This document shows positions 50,718 to 59,787 of a stretch of DNA of 64,000 nucleotides, piece after piece. The position numbers and the translations under genes are program-made. Positions within the stretch are counted from its first letter, which is position 1, and every line of letters starts with the position of its first letter. The notes under the pieces are model-generated. The model had not been told where the DNA came from, ran no database searches, and saw nothing but the letters and a program-made list of their open reading frames with translations. Origin of the DNA: Butyrivibrio hungatei NK4A153 (lineage in GTDB: Bacteria > Bacillota > Clostridia > Lachnospirales > Lachnospiraceae); the NCBI RefSeq assembly GCF_000424465.1, contig NZ_KE384195.1:121816-185815 (forward strand). The letters run 5' to 3'.

Positions 50718-53700
50718 CTACTGTTCTTCCCAGAACGGGATTTTGAGTCTGACAATAGAATTGTCTTTTAAGTAGAAGCCGTCGCCGAGTTCTGTCTTCT
50801 TCCTGAACGGCTTACCCTGCACCATAGTAATCTCTAAAGCCTTTGAGTTCGCAAGATCGTCAAAGAAAAGCATATGGCGTGTTTCTTTAACCCTCTTGAG
50901 CATATCAGGTGCGCTGTAAGGAATTGCCTCGTTTTCTATGCCTCCGATTATGATACCGACACGCATATTTTTATATTTACCTATCATGTTTCTGTAAGCT
51001 GCCATTACAGTAGGATTTGATTGAAGCTCTTCAACAATGGAAGTCTGATTAATTATGATAAGAATCAGCTTGCTTTTTGCAATGATGTCTTCATTTCCGG
51101 CCGCAAGCTCATCATACCTTCTCTTAAGTTCCTCTTCTGCTTCTTTAAATGTTTCTACTGCAACTTCAGAACTTAAGCTGTAATGCGAAACGTTCGGCAG
51201 ATTTTCAAGGCACGCAAGGCGCTTATCAATTCCGTCAAAGATATGAACCTCAGACCTGTCGCGGTACATGACGTTCAGCATACGGACAACATATTTGATA
51301 AAGCTGTGTCTGCCTCTTCCTTCCTTACCACTGATACCGAGAACACCGATATTTGCAAGATTAATGATAAACGGATCAACCGTAGCATAATCAAGACCGA
51401 TGATAATATCAAATGTTCTGCGCACAGTTTTCGCATAATCACGCACAACCTCTTTTGCAGTAAGAAGTGAAGGAATTACAGGAATCTTCTTGGCTGCGTT
51501 ATTATCTCTGCCGTTTATCTCTTCGATATAAGCCCTTATTGCCATAACTCTGTCGATTTCCTTCTCACCTTCAAATGCAAGATAAGTCTGGCAATCCATG
51601 TATTTCTTGTTGACTTCGATAAGACATCTTCCCTTGATGTCCTCGATACGCTCCCTGCAATGTTCAAACAACGAACTGTATTCATTAGTATCATTACAGA
51701 ACATCGCTATTCTACATGAGAAGTTGCTGAGATACTTATATCCCATGCCCTGAGTCTGCGTATTTGCAATAACAACGCTTATACCTACGGCAAGGCCTTC
51801 ACGACAAAGCCCCAGAAGTTCATCATTGTCATTAAAATACATCTCACGTAAAGCGGTAAGATTATCTACCATCAGTATAATCTGCGGCAAATCCGTCTTT
51901 CCGGCTTCTCTGTATGCTGAAAAAGAACTTACACCGACAGAAAGGAGTTTCTCTTTTCTTGCATCAAGCTCTGCATACAGGAGTTTAAGAAGATTTTTAA
52001 GCTTCTCATCCTCTGAAGATGTTACGACACCTCCTACATGCTTTAAGCCTTCGAAGTTTCTAAGTACCATTGAAGCAAAGTCTATGATAAAGATGTTTAC
52101 TTCATCCGAAGTATACTTCGTTGTAACGTTTCTTATAAGAGTCTGCAAAAGATTAGTCTTTCCTACCTGAGTAGAACCGATGATCATAAGATTCTCTTTT
52201 GTAAGATTAACGGAGTGAACTCCCTGATACTGATTATCGGGATCATCAAAGATACCGATTTCGCAAATTATATCGGTATCTTTATTCTGATGAAAGGCGA
52301 TCTCAGACGGGAAGTTAATAACTTCAGCCAAAGGCGGCAGGCAGATATCCTGAAGTTTTGCGATATTTTTTTCCTCGCAATAATTCTTAACTCTGGCAAC
52401 TATTGCCTCAAGCTGGTTTTGCTCACCTTTTGACTTCTCACCCTTCTGACTGTATAAAACAGCTCTCCTTCCCGAAAGGTCAACGCTGCTTATTTCAAAT
52501 TTACGTCTGTTCTCCGTACTACTTACAACAGCAGGATCTCCGCTGTATGCCGACTGGAACAGCTCGAATATCTCGTTATTTCCGACCTGCAGATATGCTC
52601 TACCCGGCTCTCTGATCTCAGCAGCAAGAGGTGACTTAATTACCTCGTTACTATCCTGCTTGTCCTGAACCTTAAGACAAAGCTTGAACTTTGAGTTTGA
52701 CCAGATCTGATCGTTTACGACACCTGCCGGCTTCTGCGTTGCAAGAATAAGGTGCACACCGAGGCTTCGGCCGATTCTGGCTGCACTTATCAACTCTTTC
52801 ATAAATTCAGGCTGCTCGCTCTTAAGTTCCGCAAACTCATCAACAATAAGAATCAGATGAGGAAGCGGCACTTTAGCCGTCCCCTTCTTAAAGAGACTGA
52901 TATAATCATCAATTTTGTTTACATTCATCTCAGCAAACAAGGTCTGTCTCCTTAAAAGTTCAGCCTTAATTGAACGAAGCGACCTATCGATCTGCTTTCC
53001 GTCGATATTTGTGATTGCTCCGTTAAGGTGAGGAAGTTCTTTAAACTGGTTAGCCATACCACCACCCTTAAAGTCGATGATGATAAATCCAACCTCATAC
53101 GGATGAAATAATGTAGCCATTGACAAAATATATGTCTGTATAATTTCTGATTTACCCGAGCCTGTAGTACCTGCGACAAGTCCGTGCGGACCGTGATATT
53201 TCTCGTGAATATCAAGATAAACCGTTTCACCGTCACTACGAACACCAAGCGGCGCAGCCATGCTCTTATAAATCTGCGAGCTGTTCCATCTCTCCTCAAG
53301 ATCAAGGTCATATGCGTTCATTATTCCCAGCAGCTTGTACAGCGAAATATGCTTGGTAAGTGTCTCTTCAAGACTCATCTCATCGATATACACGCATGAA
53401 AGTCTAAGCGCAAGATTCTGCACATCCGCCCTGTTTGTGTGCGGATATTCAAACGCCTGAATCTTCTTACCGTCTTCAACATCCTGAATATATCCTTTGT
53501 GCTCTCCGCTTTCAAGGAATACAATCTGCGAACAGTTCATATCAAGAAGCTCTGTCTGCTCTTCCCAGAAAAGGAAAACAAATCCAAGCTTAGACGCATT
53601 CTCGACATAATCCATTACGGGATGCTTACGGATTTTTTCCGAACGGTATACAAAAATGACATAAAAGGGAAGTTGCCCTATAACCTCATCACTTAACTGC

Positions 53701-55256
53701 TCTCTTGCCGACAATTCATTGTACAAAAATTCGAGCGCACGCTTAGCACTGTCATCATCATACATGAAGTATCTCATGCCACCGTTATTCGAGGACATAT
53801 TTTTAAACCATCTTGCCCAGGAAAAATCAGGTACATCGTGCTCGCCTATGATAAGGAACATCTTTACTTCCTTAAAGAAATACTCGCCAGCTATAGTAAC
53901 CATCATGTTTTTCATGAGCTGGTAAAGTTTTGTTCTCTCAGCGACAAAACCAACCGCGTTAGCTTCGCGCAGATGAAGCACAACAGGCATGCCGTCAATA
54001 TATTCATACTTGTCATGCACTTTTTCGGGAATATCCATCATATCATCGTCAATATCGATGTATTCCTGCTTCTTGAACTCAACCTGCTGTCTCGATGCAA
54101 CAGAACCCGTTCCGATCCAGACATCAAGAAAGTCCTCTTCTTCCCTGCTGTGTGAAAAAAGATTTCCGTCGAACTGCCTGATTGAATTCATGGTATCGTC
54201 AACAGAACGATTCATCTTGAGCATGATCGTCTTTTCATCCGCACGCTCCTTCTGAATATCCTTCTCTTTTCTCGCTATATAATCCTTGTAGTATTTGATT
54301 CTGTCTTCTGCGTTCTTGGCATTCTTTTTCTTTTCATAAAAATAATTGATAACCGCAGTTACGCCTGTTACAAGTCCCATCGCAGCAAACATAAGTACGT
54401 AGGACATATTACTCTTCATCACAAGAGCACGCACCCCGACCATAACACTGAGCATCAATATGGTAGGAAGCAGAACAAGCCAGATGCTCTTTTTATCAGG
54501 ATTCGGCTTAGACTTCGGAGGTAAAACCTCAATTGCCTTATCCGGAATCTTGTAGTGCTGACGCACACTACGCGTATATTGTGGATAGTGGAAATGAATA
54601 TTATTTGATTCAATCATCTGCGCCTGAAGTCTCGTATCGATTCCAAGCGAATCAGATGTATAAAGAAGGTCATCACATAGATAAAAGATATGACCGTATA
54701 TTCCAATAAAATCCTTATTTTTAACAGGAATATTCAAGCCTTTTTGAAGAACGCCGTTTATGGTTACACCATATAAAAGACCGCTTCCGTCTACTATAAA
54801 ACCGTCTCCGGTCCTTGTGAGCGTTACCTTGCCGTCTTTAATCTCTCTGTCAAAAAAACGTATGATACAATCAGGTGCACCGCCGATTGTGATCATCGAC
54901 TGTTCCCTTAAATTAATTACGAAATTATAGTTGTCCTGAACAACTCCAAAATCAGCATCAAATTCAATGTTAAGAAGTTCTTTGCCGCCATTTGCATCAA
55001 ATGTGTAAAGAACATTACCAATCTCAAGATATCCGACATCCGACATTGCCTGTCCGAAAGCAACTGTACCATCTGATGTTATCTCAAGTTTCCCCTCATT
55101 GTTTCTGACTGAAATAATAAAATCCCGTCCAAAATCATCTGACAAAAGCTGCACCTGACAGTTACGCCCCGTTCCAATTGTCAGACCTGTAAATTTATCT
55201 TCAACAACAATTTCCTTATAGATTCTGCTGTTGAATATCGTAATTTTATAGTTCAT
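50718..55256 (-). CDS. essC: EssC/YukB type VII secretion ATPase
   Basis: 1512 aa. Two N-terminal FHA-like domains (about 1-95 and 100-200), two membrane segments near 255-310, then three FtsK/SpoIIIE ATPase domains. Walker A sites: GTTGSGKSEI near 695, GSTQVGKTNL near 1029, and a third, GKEGRGRHSF near 1309, that lacks the catalytic lysine. Acidic Walker B regions (HLILIVDEFAEL, IILMVDNL) follow the first two. It is the motor of type VIIb secretion in Firmicutes. It is the last gene of the operon and follows esaB by 6 bp. Confidence 0.96.
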   Translation of the reverse strand: MNYKITIFNSRIYKEIVVEDKFTGLTIGTGRNCQVQLLSDDFGRDFIISVRNNEGKLEITSDGTVAFGQAMSDVGYLEIGNVLYTFDANGGKELLNIEFDADFGVVQDNYNFVINLREQSMITIGGAPDCIIRFFDREIKDGKVTLTRTGDGFIVDGSGLLYGVTINGVLQKGLNIPVKNKDFIGIYGHIFYLCDDLLYTSDSLGIDTRLQAQMIESNNIHFHYPQYTRSVRQHYKIPDKAIEVLPPKSKPNPDKKSIWLVLLPTILMLSVMVGVRALVMKSNMSYVLMFAAMGLVTGVTAVINYFYEKKKNAKNAEDRIKYYKDYIARKEKDIQKERADEKTIMLKMNRSVDDTMNSIRQFDGNLFSHSREEEDFLDVWIGTGSVASRQQVEFKKQEYIDIDDDMMDIPEKVHDKYEYIDGMPVVLHLREANAVGFVAERTKLYQLMKNMMVTIAGEYFFKEVKMFLIIGEHDVPDFSWARWFKNMSSNNGGMRYFMYDDDSAKRALEFLYNELSAREQLSDEVIGQLPFYVIFVYRSEKIRKHPVMDYVENASKLGFVFLFWEEQTELLDMNCSQIVFLESGEHKGYIQDVEDGKKIQAFEYPHTNRADVQNLALRLSCVYIDEMSLEETLTKHISLYKLLGIMNAYDLDLEERWNSSQIYKSMAAPLGVRSDGETVYLDIHEKYHGPHGLVAGTTGSGKSEIIQTYILSMATLFHPYEVGFIIIDFKGGGMANQFKELPHLNGAITNIDGKQIDRSLRSIKAELLRRQTLFAEMNVNKIDDYISLFKKGTAKVPLPHLILIVDEFAELKSEQPEFMKELISAARIGRSLGVHLILATQKPAGVVNDQIWSNSKFKLCLKVQDKQDSNEVIKSPLAAEIREPGRAYLQVGNNEIFELFQSAYSGDPAVVSSTENRRKFEISSVDLSGRRAVLYSQKGEKSKGEQNQLEAIVARVKNYCEEKNIAKLQDICLPPLAEVINFPSEIAFHQNKDTDIICEIGIFDDPDNQYQGVHSVNLTKENLMIIGSTQVGKTNLLQTLIRNVTTKYTSDEVNIFIIDFASMVLRNFEGLKHVGGVVTSSEDEKLKNLLKLLYAELDARKEKLLSVGVSSFSAYREAGKTDLPQIILMVDNLTALREMYFNDNDELLGLCREGLAVGISVVIANTQTQGMGYKYLSNFSCRIAMFCNDTNEYSSLFEHCRERIEDIKGRCLIEVNKKYMDCQTYLAFEGEKEIDRVMAIRAYIEEINGRDNNAAKKIPVIPSLLTAKEVVRDYAKTVRRTFDIIIGLDYATVDPFIINLANIGVLGISGKEGRGRHSFIKYVVRMLNVMYRDRSEVHIFDGIDKRLACLENLPNVSHYSLSSEVAVETFKEAEEELKRRYDELAAGNEDIIAKSKLILIIINQTSIVEELQSNPTVMAAYRNMIGKYKNMRVGIIIGGIENEAIPYSAPDMLKRVKETRHMLFFDDLANSKALEITMVQGKPFRKKTELGDGFYLKDNSIVRLKIPFWEEQ

Positions 55257-55262
55257 GTACTT

Positions 55263-55514
55263 TTATCCCTCAAAAATGACCACTGAGCCGTCTCGCAGGC
55301 CCAAATCTGACAGGACTACCTCCCCTTTAATAAGTGCTATCGGATTCTCCGCTCTCATATAACACTTAGCCTGATCATCCATATCAATGTTCAGCTTAAA
55401 ACTGTTTTTCAACCCGTATATAAGCTCATTTGCAGTAATATCATCCGGTACTTCGATATCAAACTCCTGTCGCTGCTTTACATTCTTAAATCTAATAATT
55501 AATTTATTTTCCAT
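55263..55514 (-). CDS. esaB: EsaB/YukD ubiquitin-like protein
   Basis: 83 aa with a ubiquitin-like beta-grasp pattern: RFKNVKQRQEFDIEVPDDIT, a helix ANELIYGLKNSF, then LSDLGLRDGSVVIFEG. EsaB/YukD is a small cytoplasmic part of type VIIb systems. It lies directly upstream of essC, the usual partner. Confidence 0.9.
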   Translation of the reverse strand: MENKLIIRFKNVKQRQEFDIEVPDDITANELIYGLKNSFKLNIDMDDQAKCYMRAENPIALIKGEVVLSDLGLRDGSVVIFEG

Positions 55515-55525
55515 AATCTGCCCTT

Positions 55526-57208
55526 TTATCTCTTATAAATAAATTCTTCATTAGAAAGCTTCAAACAGTCACCGTCTCTAAGTTCCTGCCTCTGGCCTGA
55601 AATAAGCTTAATATCATTTAAGAATGTTCCGTTCTTGGAATGATTGTCTTCAATATAAACTCTTCCGGCAGAAATCGATATGATCGCATGCTGGCGGCTG
55701 ATCGTATTGTTGTCCCTTATGCAGAAATCGCAGTGAAGATCATCCTTACCGATGCTGAAGTTTGCCTTCGAAATCGCAATGCTCTCTCCGTTCTTCTTTC
55801 TCTCAAGATGTCCGCCATCAAGTCTCTGTGAAGGCGTAGCCATATTCATGCCGGTCATTGAATTGTCAAATCCGCCACCTGCTCCCAAAACAGTCGTATC
55901 TCCGGAAGTATTTCCAAAGAGATCCTGCTGAGGTGTTGTAGCCTGAACCACAACCTGCGGATTGGCTCCCGCAATCGAAATATCCCCGTTCCGGCTCTCC
56001 TTCTTATTCTTAGAATTCTTTATAATGTAGATTACAACTACAGCTATAAGTGCAACTATTACTACACCCAAAACAATTATCACAGGGATTATCCAGCCGG
56101 GAAGCGCCGGAGCAATATCTTCTTCCGGGTCTACGCTCGTTACCGCTACTGTTGAAGCAGAATTATTATTGTCATTTTCTTTTTCTTTTGCTTCCGCATC
56201 TGCCTTCAGTTTTTCAATACTTATACTGTCAAACTTTATTCCCATTCCGCTGAGCACTTTAACGATTGAATTAGAACTTACGGAATAGCAATAATTTCCC
56301 TCGCTTCTAAGGGTATTCATGCCGACAAGATAACCTTCTTTACTTACAAGAGGTCCACCGACACTGTTACGTCCTATCTGAACAGTATGCTCAATAAGCT
56401 GAACATCATTATTGTCTTTAACTATATTAACTACCTGACCGTTTGTTTTATTTACTCTCTCATTTGAGTAATATGCTTCGTTTTTCTGAAATACTATCTC
56501 GTCAGGGAAACCAAGAACGAATGCGTTTGTAAGATCTACAGTGCCATCGTTGTATGCTTCCTTATCGTTTTGTTCGGAATAAAGGAAAAACATCGGTGTT
56601 CTGTTATATAAGGTCTGCGAGAGTTTGAATACAGCCATATCAAGATTTCCGCTGCTATTTACCAAAGTAACGGGCTCAGTCACATCATTTTCAATTACAA
56701 CATCATATGAAAACTTAGACCTTTCTCTTTCCATGTCATCCTTAGAAACTTTGAATGTAGCAAGTATTTTGTCTTTTTCCGCATCAGTCATGGTCATCTG
56801 GGTAAGACTTGTTATAACATACTCGCCCTTCTCCGCATCACCTATAAGGATTCCGGGGCCTCCCTTAACAATGTGATGTGCATTGTCATCGCTTACATAT
56901 ACATAGTTAATCTGAACAACGCCGTTTACGGCTCTTTCCATTCCCTCCTGCTGTGAAAGATCATCTATGGGATTGTCATCTTCCGAATCCTCGGCCGTTG
57001 CATCATCAGTCACTGAAATACCTGTAGCTGCTCCGTCTTCAAAAGTGGCATCGGTTAAAGCCGAATCTGAAGGAATCTCAGCTAAAGAAGCTTCCTCCAC
57101 TGCTTCATCATTCTCTTTTGCCATTACAAACGTATTTGACTGTGCAACCATAGTCATTATCATCAAAGAAGTAACAGCTCCCTTAAGTATTCTCTTATTC
57201 ATCGACAT
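55526..57208 (-). CDS. Trypsin-like (inactive) plus FHA membrane protein of the T7SS
   Basis: 560 aa from the ATG at 57208, with GGGAGGACACC upstream; the longer open frame starts before the ribosome binding site. A signal peptide ends in SNTFVMA. A trypsin-like fold follows, with GNLDMAVFKLSQ, but no catalytic His (YVITSLTQM where TAAHC is expected), and the serine loop reads RNSVGGPL. One membrane segment lies near 370-400 and a cytoplasmic FHA domain near 480-560 (ISIGKDD, TISRQHAII, NHSKNGTFLN). It probably links outside sensing to phospho-dependent assembly. Confidence 0.85.
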   Translation of the reverse strand: MSMNKRILKGAVTSLMIMTMVAQSNTFVMAKENDEAVEEASLAEIPSDSALTDATFEDGAATGISVTDDATAEDSEDDNPIDDLSQQEGMERAVNGVVQINYVYVSDDNAHHIVKGGPGILIGDAEKGEYVITSLTQMTMTDAEKDKILATFKVSKDDMERERSKFSYDVVIENDVTEPVTLVNSSGNLDMAVFKLSQTLYNRTPMFFLYSEQNDKEAYNDGTVDLTNAFVLGFPDEIVFQKNEAYYSNERVNKTNGQVVNIVKDNNDVQLIEHTVQIGRNSVGGPLVSKEGYLVGMNTLRSEGNYCYSVSSNSIVKVLSGMGIKFDSISIEKLKADAEAKEKENDNNNSASTVAVTSVDPEEDIAPALPGWIIPVIIVLGVVIVALIAVVVIYIIKNSKNKKESRNGDISIAGANPQVVVQATTPQQDLFGNTSGDTTVLGAGGGFDNSMTGMNMATPSQRLDGGHLERKKNGESIAISKANFSIGKDDLHCDFCIRDNNTISRQHAIISISAGRVYIEDNHSKNGTFLNDIKLISGQRQELRDGDCLKLSNEEFIYKR

Positions 57209-57280
57209 AATAGGTGTCCTCCCAATTTTACTGAGTATTTTATATTTTCTGTCTATCAACGTTATAATCTTTAACATTGT

Positions 57281-58084
57281 CTATATACCTATTACGATTC
57301 CTGAAATATTATCAGATTCGCCTCTAGCCTTAACTAATTCTGTCATTTTCTTAATTCCGTCCTTTTTTGAGACATATTCCTTGATCTCATCGTTTAAAAG
57401 AAGCCTCCAAAGCCCGTCAGAACAAAGAAGAAAGCTTGTCCTCTTCTCAAGTGGCCCTTTATAAAATTCCGGATATACATTATCAGATGCGCCGATACAT
57501 TGCAATAGAATATTTTTCTGCGAGCTTACTGCTGCCTCCTGCGGTGTCATCCTTCCCATGTCTATCTGTTGCTGTACATAGCTGTGATCATGCGATATCT
57601 GTATGATTTCCTTCCTATTGATCTTATATATTCTGGAATCACCAACGCTCATAGCAAAAAATTCATCACCGAGAAAAATTATTGCTGCAGCGGTTGTTCC
57701 AAGTTGAAAGCCTCTTTCTCTTCCGTACTGTTTAAGTCCCTCATTCATCTGACGTGAAATCATTTCCCACTCGTTCTGAATAAGCCCGTAAATGTAATTT
57801 TTGCTATTTCTATAGGCTGCAAGTTCTTCTGTCTCTGCATTAATTGACACCTCAGCCTCTCTTGACAGTATAGACGGAAATTCGTTTTGAAACCACTGTC
57901 CCATTCTGTTTATGAATGCTGCGCTTGCAACTTCTCCCTGAGACAAGCCACCCATTCCGTCACATAAACACGCAAAGCATACCTTTCCCATTTTTTCGGT
58001 CCGGGCATGCTTCACCAGCAGAGCATCCTGATTAACTTTCTTCCTGTTTCCAATATCTGAATTTACATCAACCGAATACTTCAA
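57281..58084 (-). CDS. PP2C-family protein phosphatase of the T7SS locus
   Basis: 267 aa from a TTG start, chosen as the only start near GAGGGGAA. PP2C motifs: NQDALLV, CDGMGGLSQGEVAS, MSVGDSRIYKI, LLCSDGLWRLL and GESDNISGIVI, which carry the metal-binding Asp residues. It would remove phosphates recognised by FHA domains in the protease-like protein and EssC. No Ser/Thr kinase is in the window. Confidence 0.9.
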   Translation of the reverse strand: MKYSVDVNSDIGNRKKVNQDALLVKHARTEKMGKVCFACLCDGMGGLSQGEVASAAFINRMGQWFQNEFPSILSREAEVSINAETEELAAYRNSKNYIYGLIQNEWEMISRQMNEGLKQYGRERGFQLGTTAAAIIFLGDEFFAMSVGDSRIYKINRKEIIQISHDHSYVQQQIDMGRMTPQEAAVSSQKNILLQCIGASDNVYPEFYKGPLEKRTSFLLCSDGLWRLLLNDEIKEYVSKKDGIKKMTELVKARGESDNISGIVIGI

Positions 58085-58105
58085 TTCATTCCCCTCATCT
58101 TGTTA

Positions 58106-58540
58106 CTACTGCTCAACAGCAACCCCACCGAGGTACTTAAGCATATTTCTTTCTATCAAAAAAGATCTTAATTCGCTGTAATTCTTACACTTATTTGAAA
58201 CTGTGATCTTAGAATCACCTATCTGAATGATAATCGGAGCATTTGGGTTGCTTCCGTCCGAATTGATATAGATTCTATCAGTCTCACTCCAATTAATAAA
58301 TGCTTTCTTCGTAAATGCCTTATAAAGAATACCCGATTCATCAACCTCAATTCTGGTAAAACATAGTCTTATTGCATTAAAGAAGTTGACAACTGCAGTA
58401 ATAAACAACATCTTGGCAAATGTTCTCGTAGATCCTATATGAATATCAAAAACAGCGCTTGCAACTAATACTGCTATAGCTACAACTGCTACTAATGCAC
58501 TTTCCCTAATTGAATACTTTATTTTTATCTTCTCGTTCAT
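58106..58540 (-). CDS. Two-segment membrane protein with PH-like domain
   Basis: 144 aa. Hydrophobic hairpin at about 15-60 followed by a cytoplasmic domain of beta character (RIEVDESGILYKAFTKKAFI, NAPIIIQIGDSKITV), like the bacterial PH (YcxB/EbsA-type) fold. GAGGTT precedes the ATG. It lies between DUF4176 and PP2C in the type VII operon. It may be a small subunit of the membrane complex, in place of EssA; that is inference. Confidence 0.6.
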   Translation of the reverse strand: MNEKIKIKYSIRESALVAVVAIAVLVASAVFDIHIGSTRTFAKMLFITAVVNFFNAIRLCFTRIEVDESGILYKAFTKKAFINWSETDRIYINSDGSNPNAPIIIQIGDSKITVSNKCKNYSELRSFLIERNMLKYLGGVAVEQ

Positions 58541-58585
58541 AATAACCTCAACATATTATACTGCCAATTCCCTTTGTATCAGGCA

Positions 58586-58861
58586 TTACTCTCCGTAGAA
58601 CTCAGACAGCTTCTCAATAAACTCTGTTCTGCTCTCGTCTTCAAATCCGCGGAACAACACCCTTTCAATGTCCTTATGCATGAACATAAACTGTGATTCT
58701 CCACCGAGATTTCCTTCCGGATAAAGAACTCCTATATAATCATATTCCTGCTTAGTCTCTAGATTCTGCTGCTTCACTCCAAAGATCATAAGCGGATGCT
58801 TTGAATCCCTGAGCCATATTACACTTCCGATTGGTAATAAATCTTTTACTTTAACGTCCAT
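58586..58861 (-). CDS. DUF4176 protein, copy 1
   Basis: 91 aa from the ATG at 58861, nine bases after GAGGAG; eight more upstream codons are open. It is almost all beta in character (LPIGSVIWLRDSKHPLMIFG, DYIGVLYPEGNLGGESQFMF) with a C-terminal helix. DUF4176 is a recurrent small protein of type VIIb effector loci, role unclear. It differs from the other two copies in the window at only a few residues (D7 against E7 and a few near the end). Confidence 0.88.
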   Translation of the reverse strand: MDVKVKDLLPIGSVIWLRDSKHPLMIFGVKQQNLETKQEYDYIGVLYPEGNLGGESQFMFMHKDIERVLFRGFEDESRTEFIEKLSEFYGE

Positions 58862-58960
58862 TTTATTTTTCTCCTCATAATTCATTCAAAAAAACATACT
58901 AATTCCCAATAGAATTATCATTGATATAGTCACTATAAGCATATCCTTTACCACTTTTTC

Positions 58961-59755
58961 TTATCCAAAAAAGCTCTTGAAACCTATAATAATACATATA
59001 ATCGAGAACGCAATCATAATTTTGGGAAATAATCCCTTACTTCCTTTAAGAATTTCAATAAGCATCGTTCCAAAAAGAATTACGCTTAACCCCGGCATAA
59101 AACGCGATACAACATCTATATGCATGTTAGGATCTTGTGAAATCCAAATTCCTGCCAACACTACATCTATTGCGACTAAGAGCCAAATAATAATTTGCTT
59201 TATTCTTGAAAAACTCAACTTTCCATTTTCGCCTGACAATGCCTTATACTCAAAGCATTCATACACTCCGTCTTTTACCATCCTACATGTAAATGTGCCA
59301 TCAACCTCTCTATCAGGCATATTACCTGAAAAAGCAATTATTCCTCTGTCAAATTCACAATAGTTCTTTACGGTCGGCATATATAAATACTCAAAATCTT
59401 TTACAATTTTGTATTCATCAGCTTTTAATAAAAAAGTCTCTATCTTATTTTGGCTATTCTTCTTATCAGCAACGTAATGGAGCAATGAACAAAAAAAGAA
59501 TACCAAAAGCAATACCAACAATGCAAAAGTACCTCCTTCATTCCACCTGCTTCCGGAAAAGATACCCGAATCGTAATTCATTTTTACATAGAAATGAGCA
59601 AACAGCCCTAAAATAAGTGCACCACATGATAAAAATAATTGTACCTTAACAATATTTTTATAATAATTTTTAAGCGGAATAACATGAAGCAAAAAAGCAA
59701 ACATTGCTACTATAAATTCCCACGCTATTATCATTGAAACAGTTACTAAAACCAT
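58961..59755 (-). CDS. Multi-pass membrane protein, immunity candidate 1
   Basis: 264 aa from the ATG at 59755; the ATG two codons earlier sits directly on GGAGG. Three to four membrane segments in the first 105 residues, a soluble domain (KADEYKIVKDFEYLYMPTVK, CEFDRGIIAFSGNMPDREVD), then three more segments. It is paralogous to the proteins at 62580 and 63680. It directly follows the LXG-like toxin gene, the place of the immunity gene, and a membrane immunity protein suits a membrane-active toxin. Confidence 0.7.
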   Translation of the reverse strand: MVLVTVSMIIAWEFIVAMFAFLLHVIPLKNYYKNIVKVQLFLSCGALILGLFAHFYVKMNYDSGIFSGSRWNEGGTFALLVLLLVFFFCSLLHYVADKKNSQNKIETFLLKADEYKIVKDFEYLYMPTVKNYCEFDRGIIAFSGNMPDREVDGTFTCRMVKDGVYECFEYKALSGENGKLSFSRIKQIIIWLLVAIDVVLAGIWISQDPNMHIDVVSRFMPGLSVILFGTMLIEILKGSKGLFPKIMIAFSIICIIIGFKSFFG

Positions 59756-59787
59756 TATCATCCTCCATCACTAGTAGTAAAACAAAA

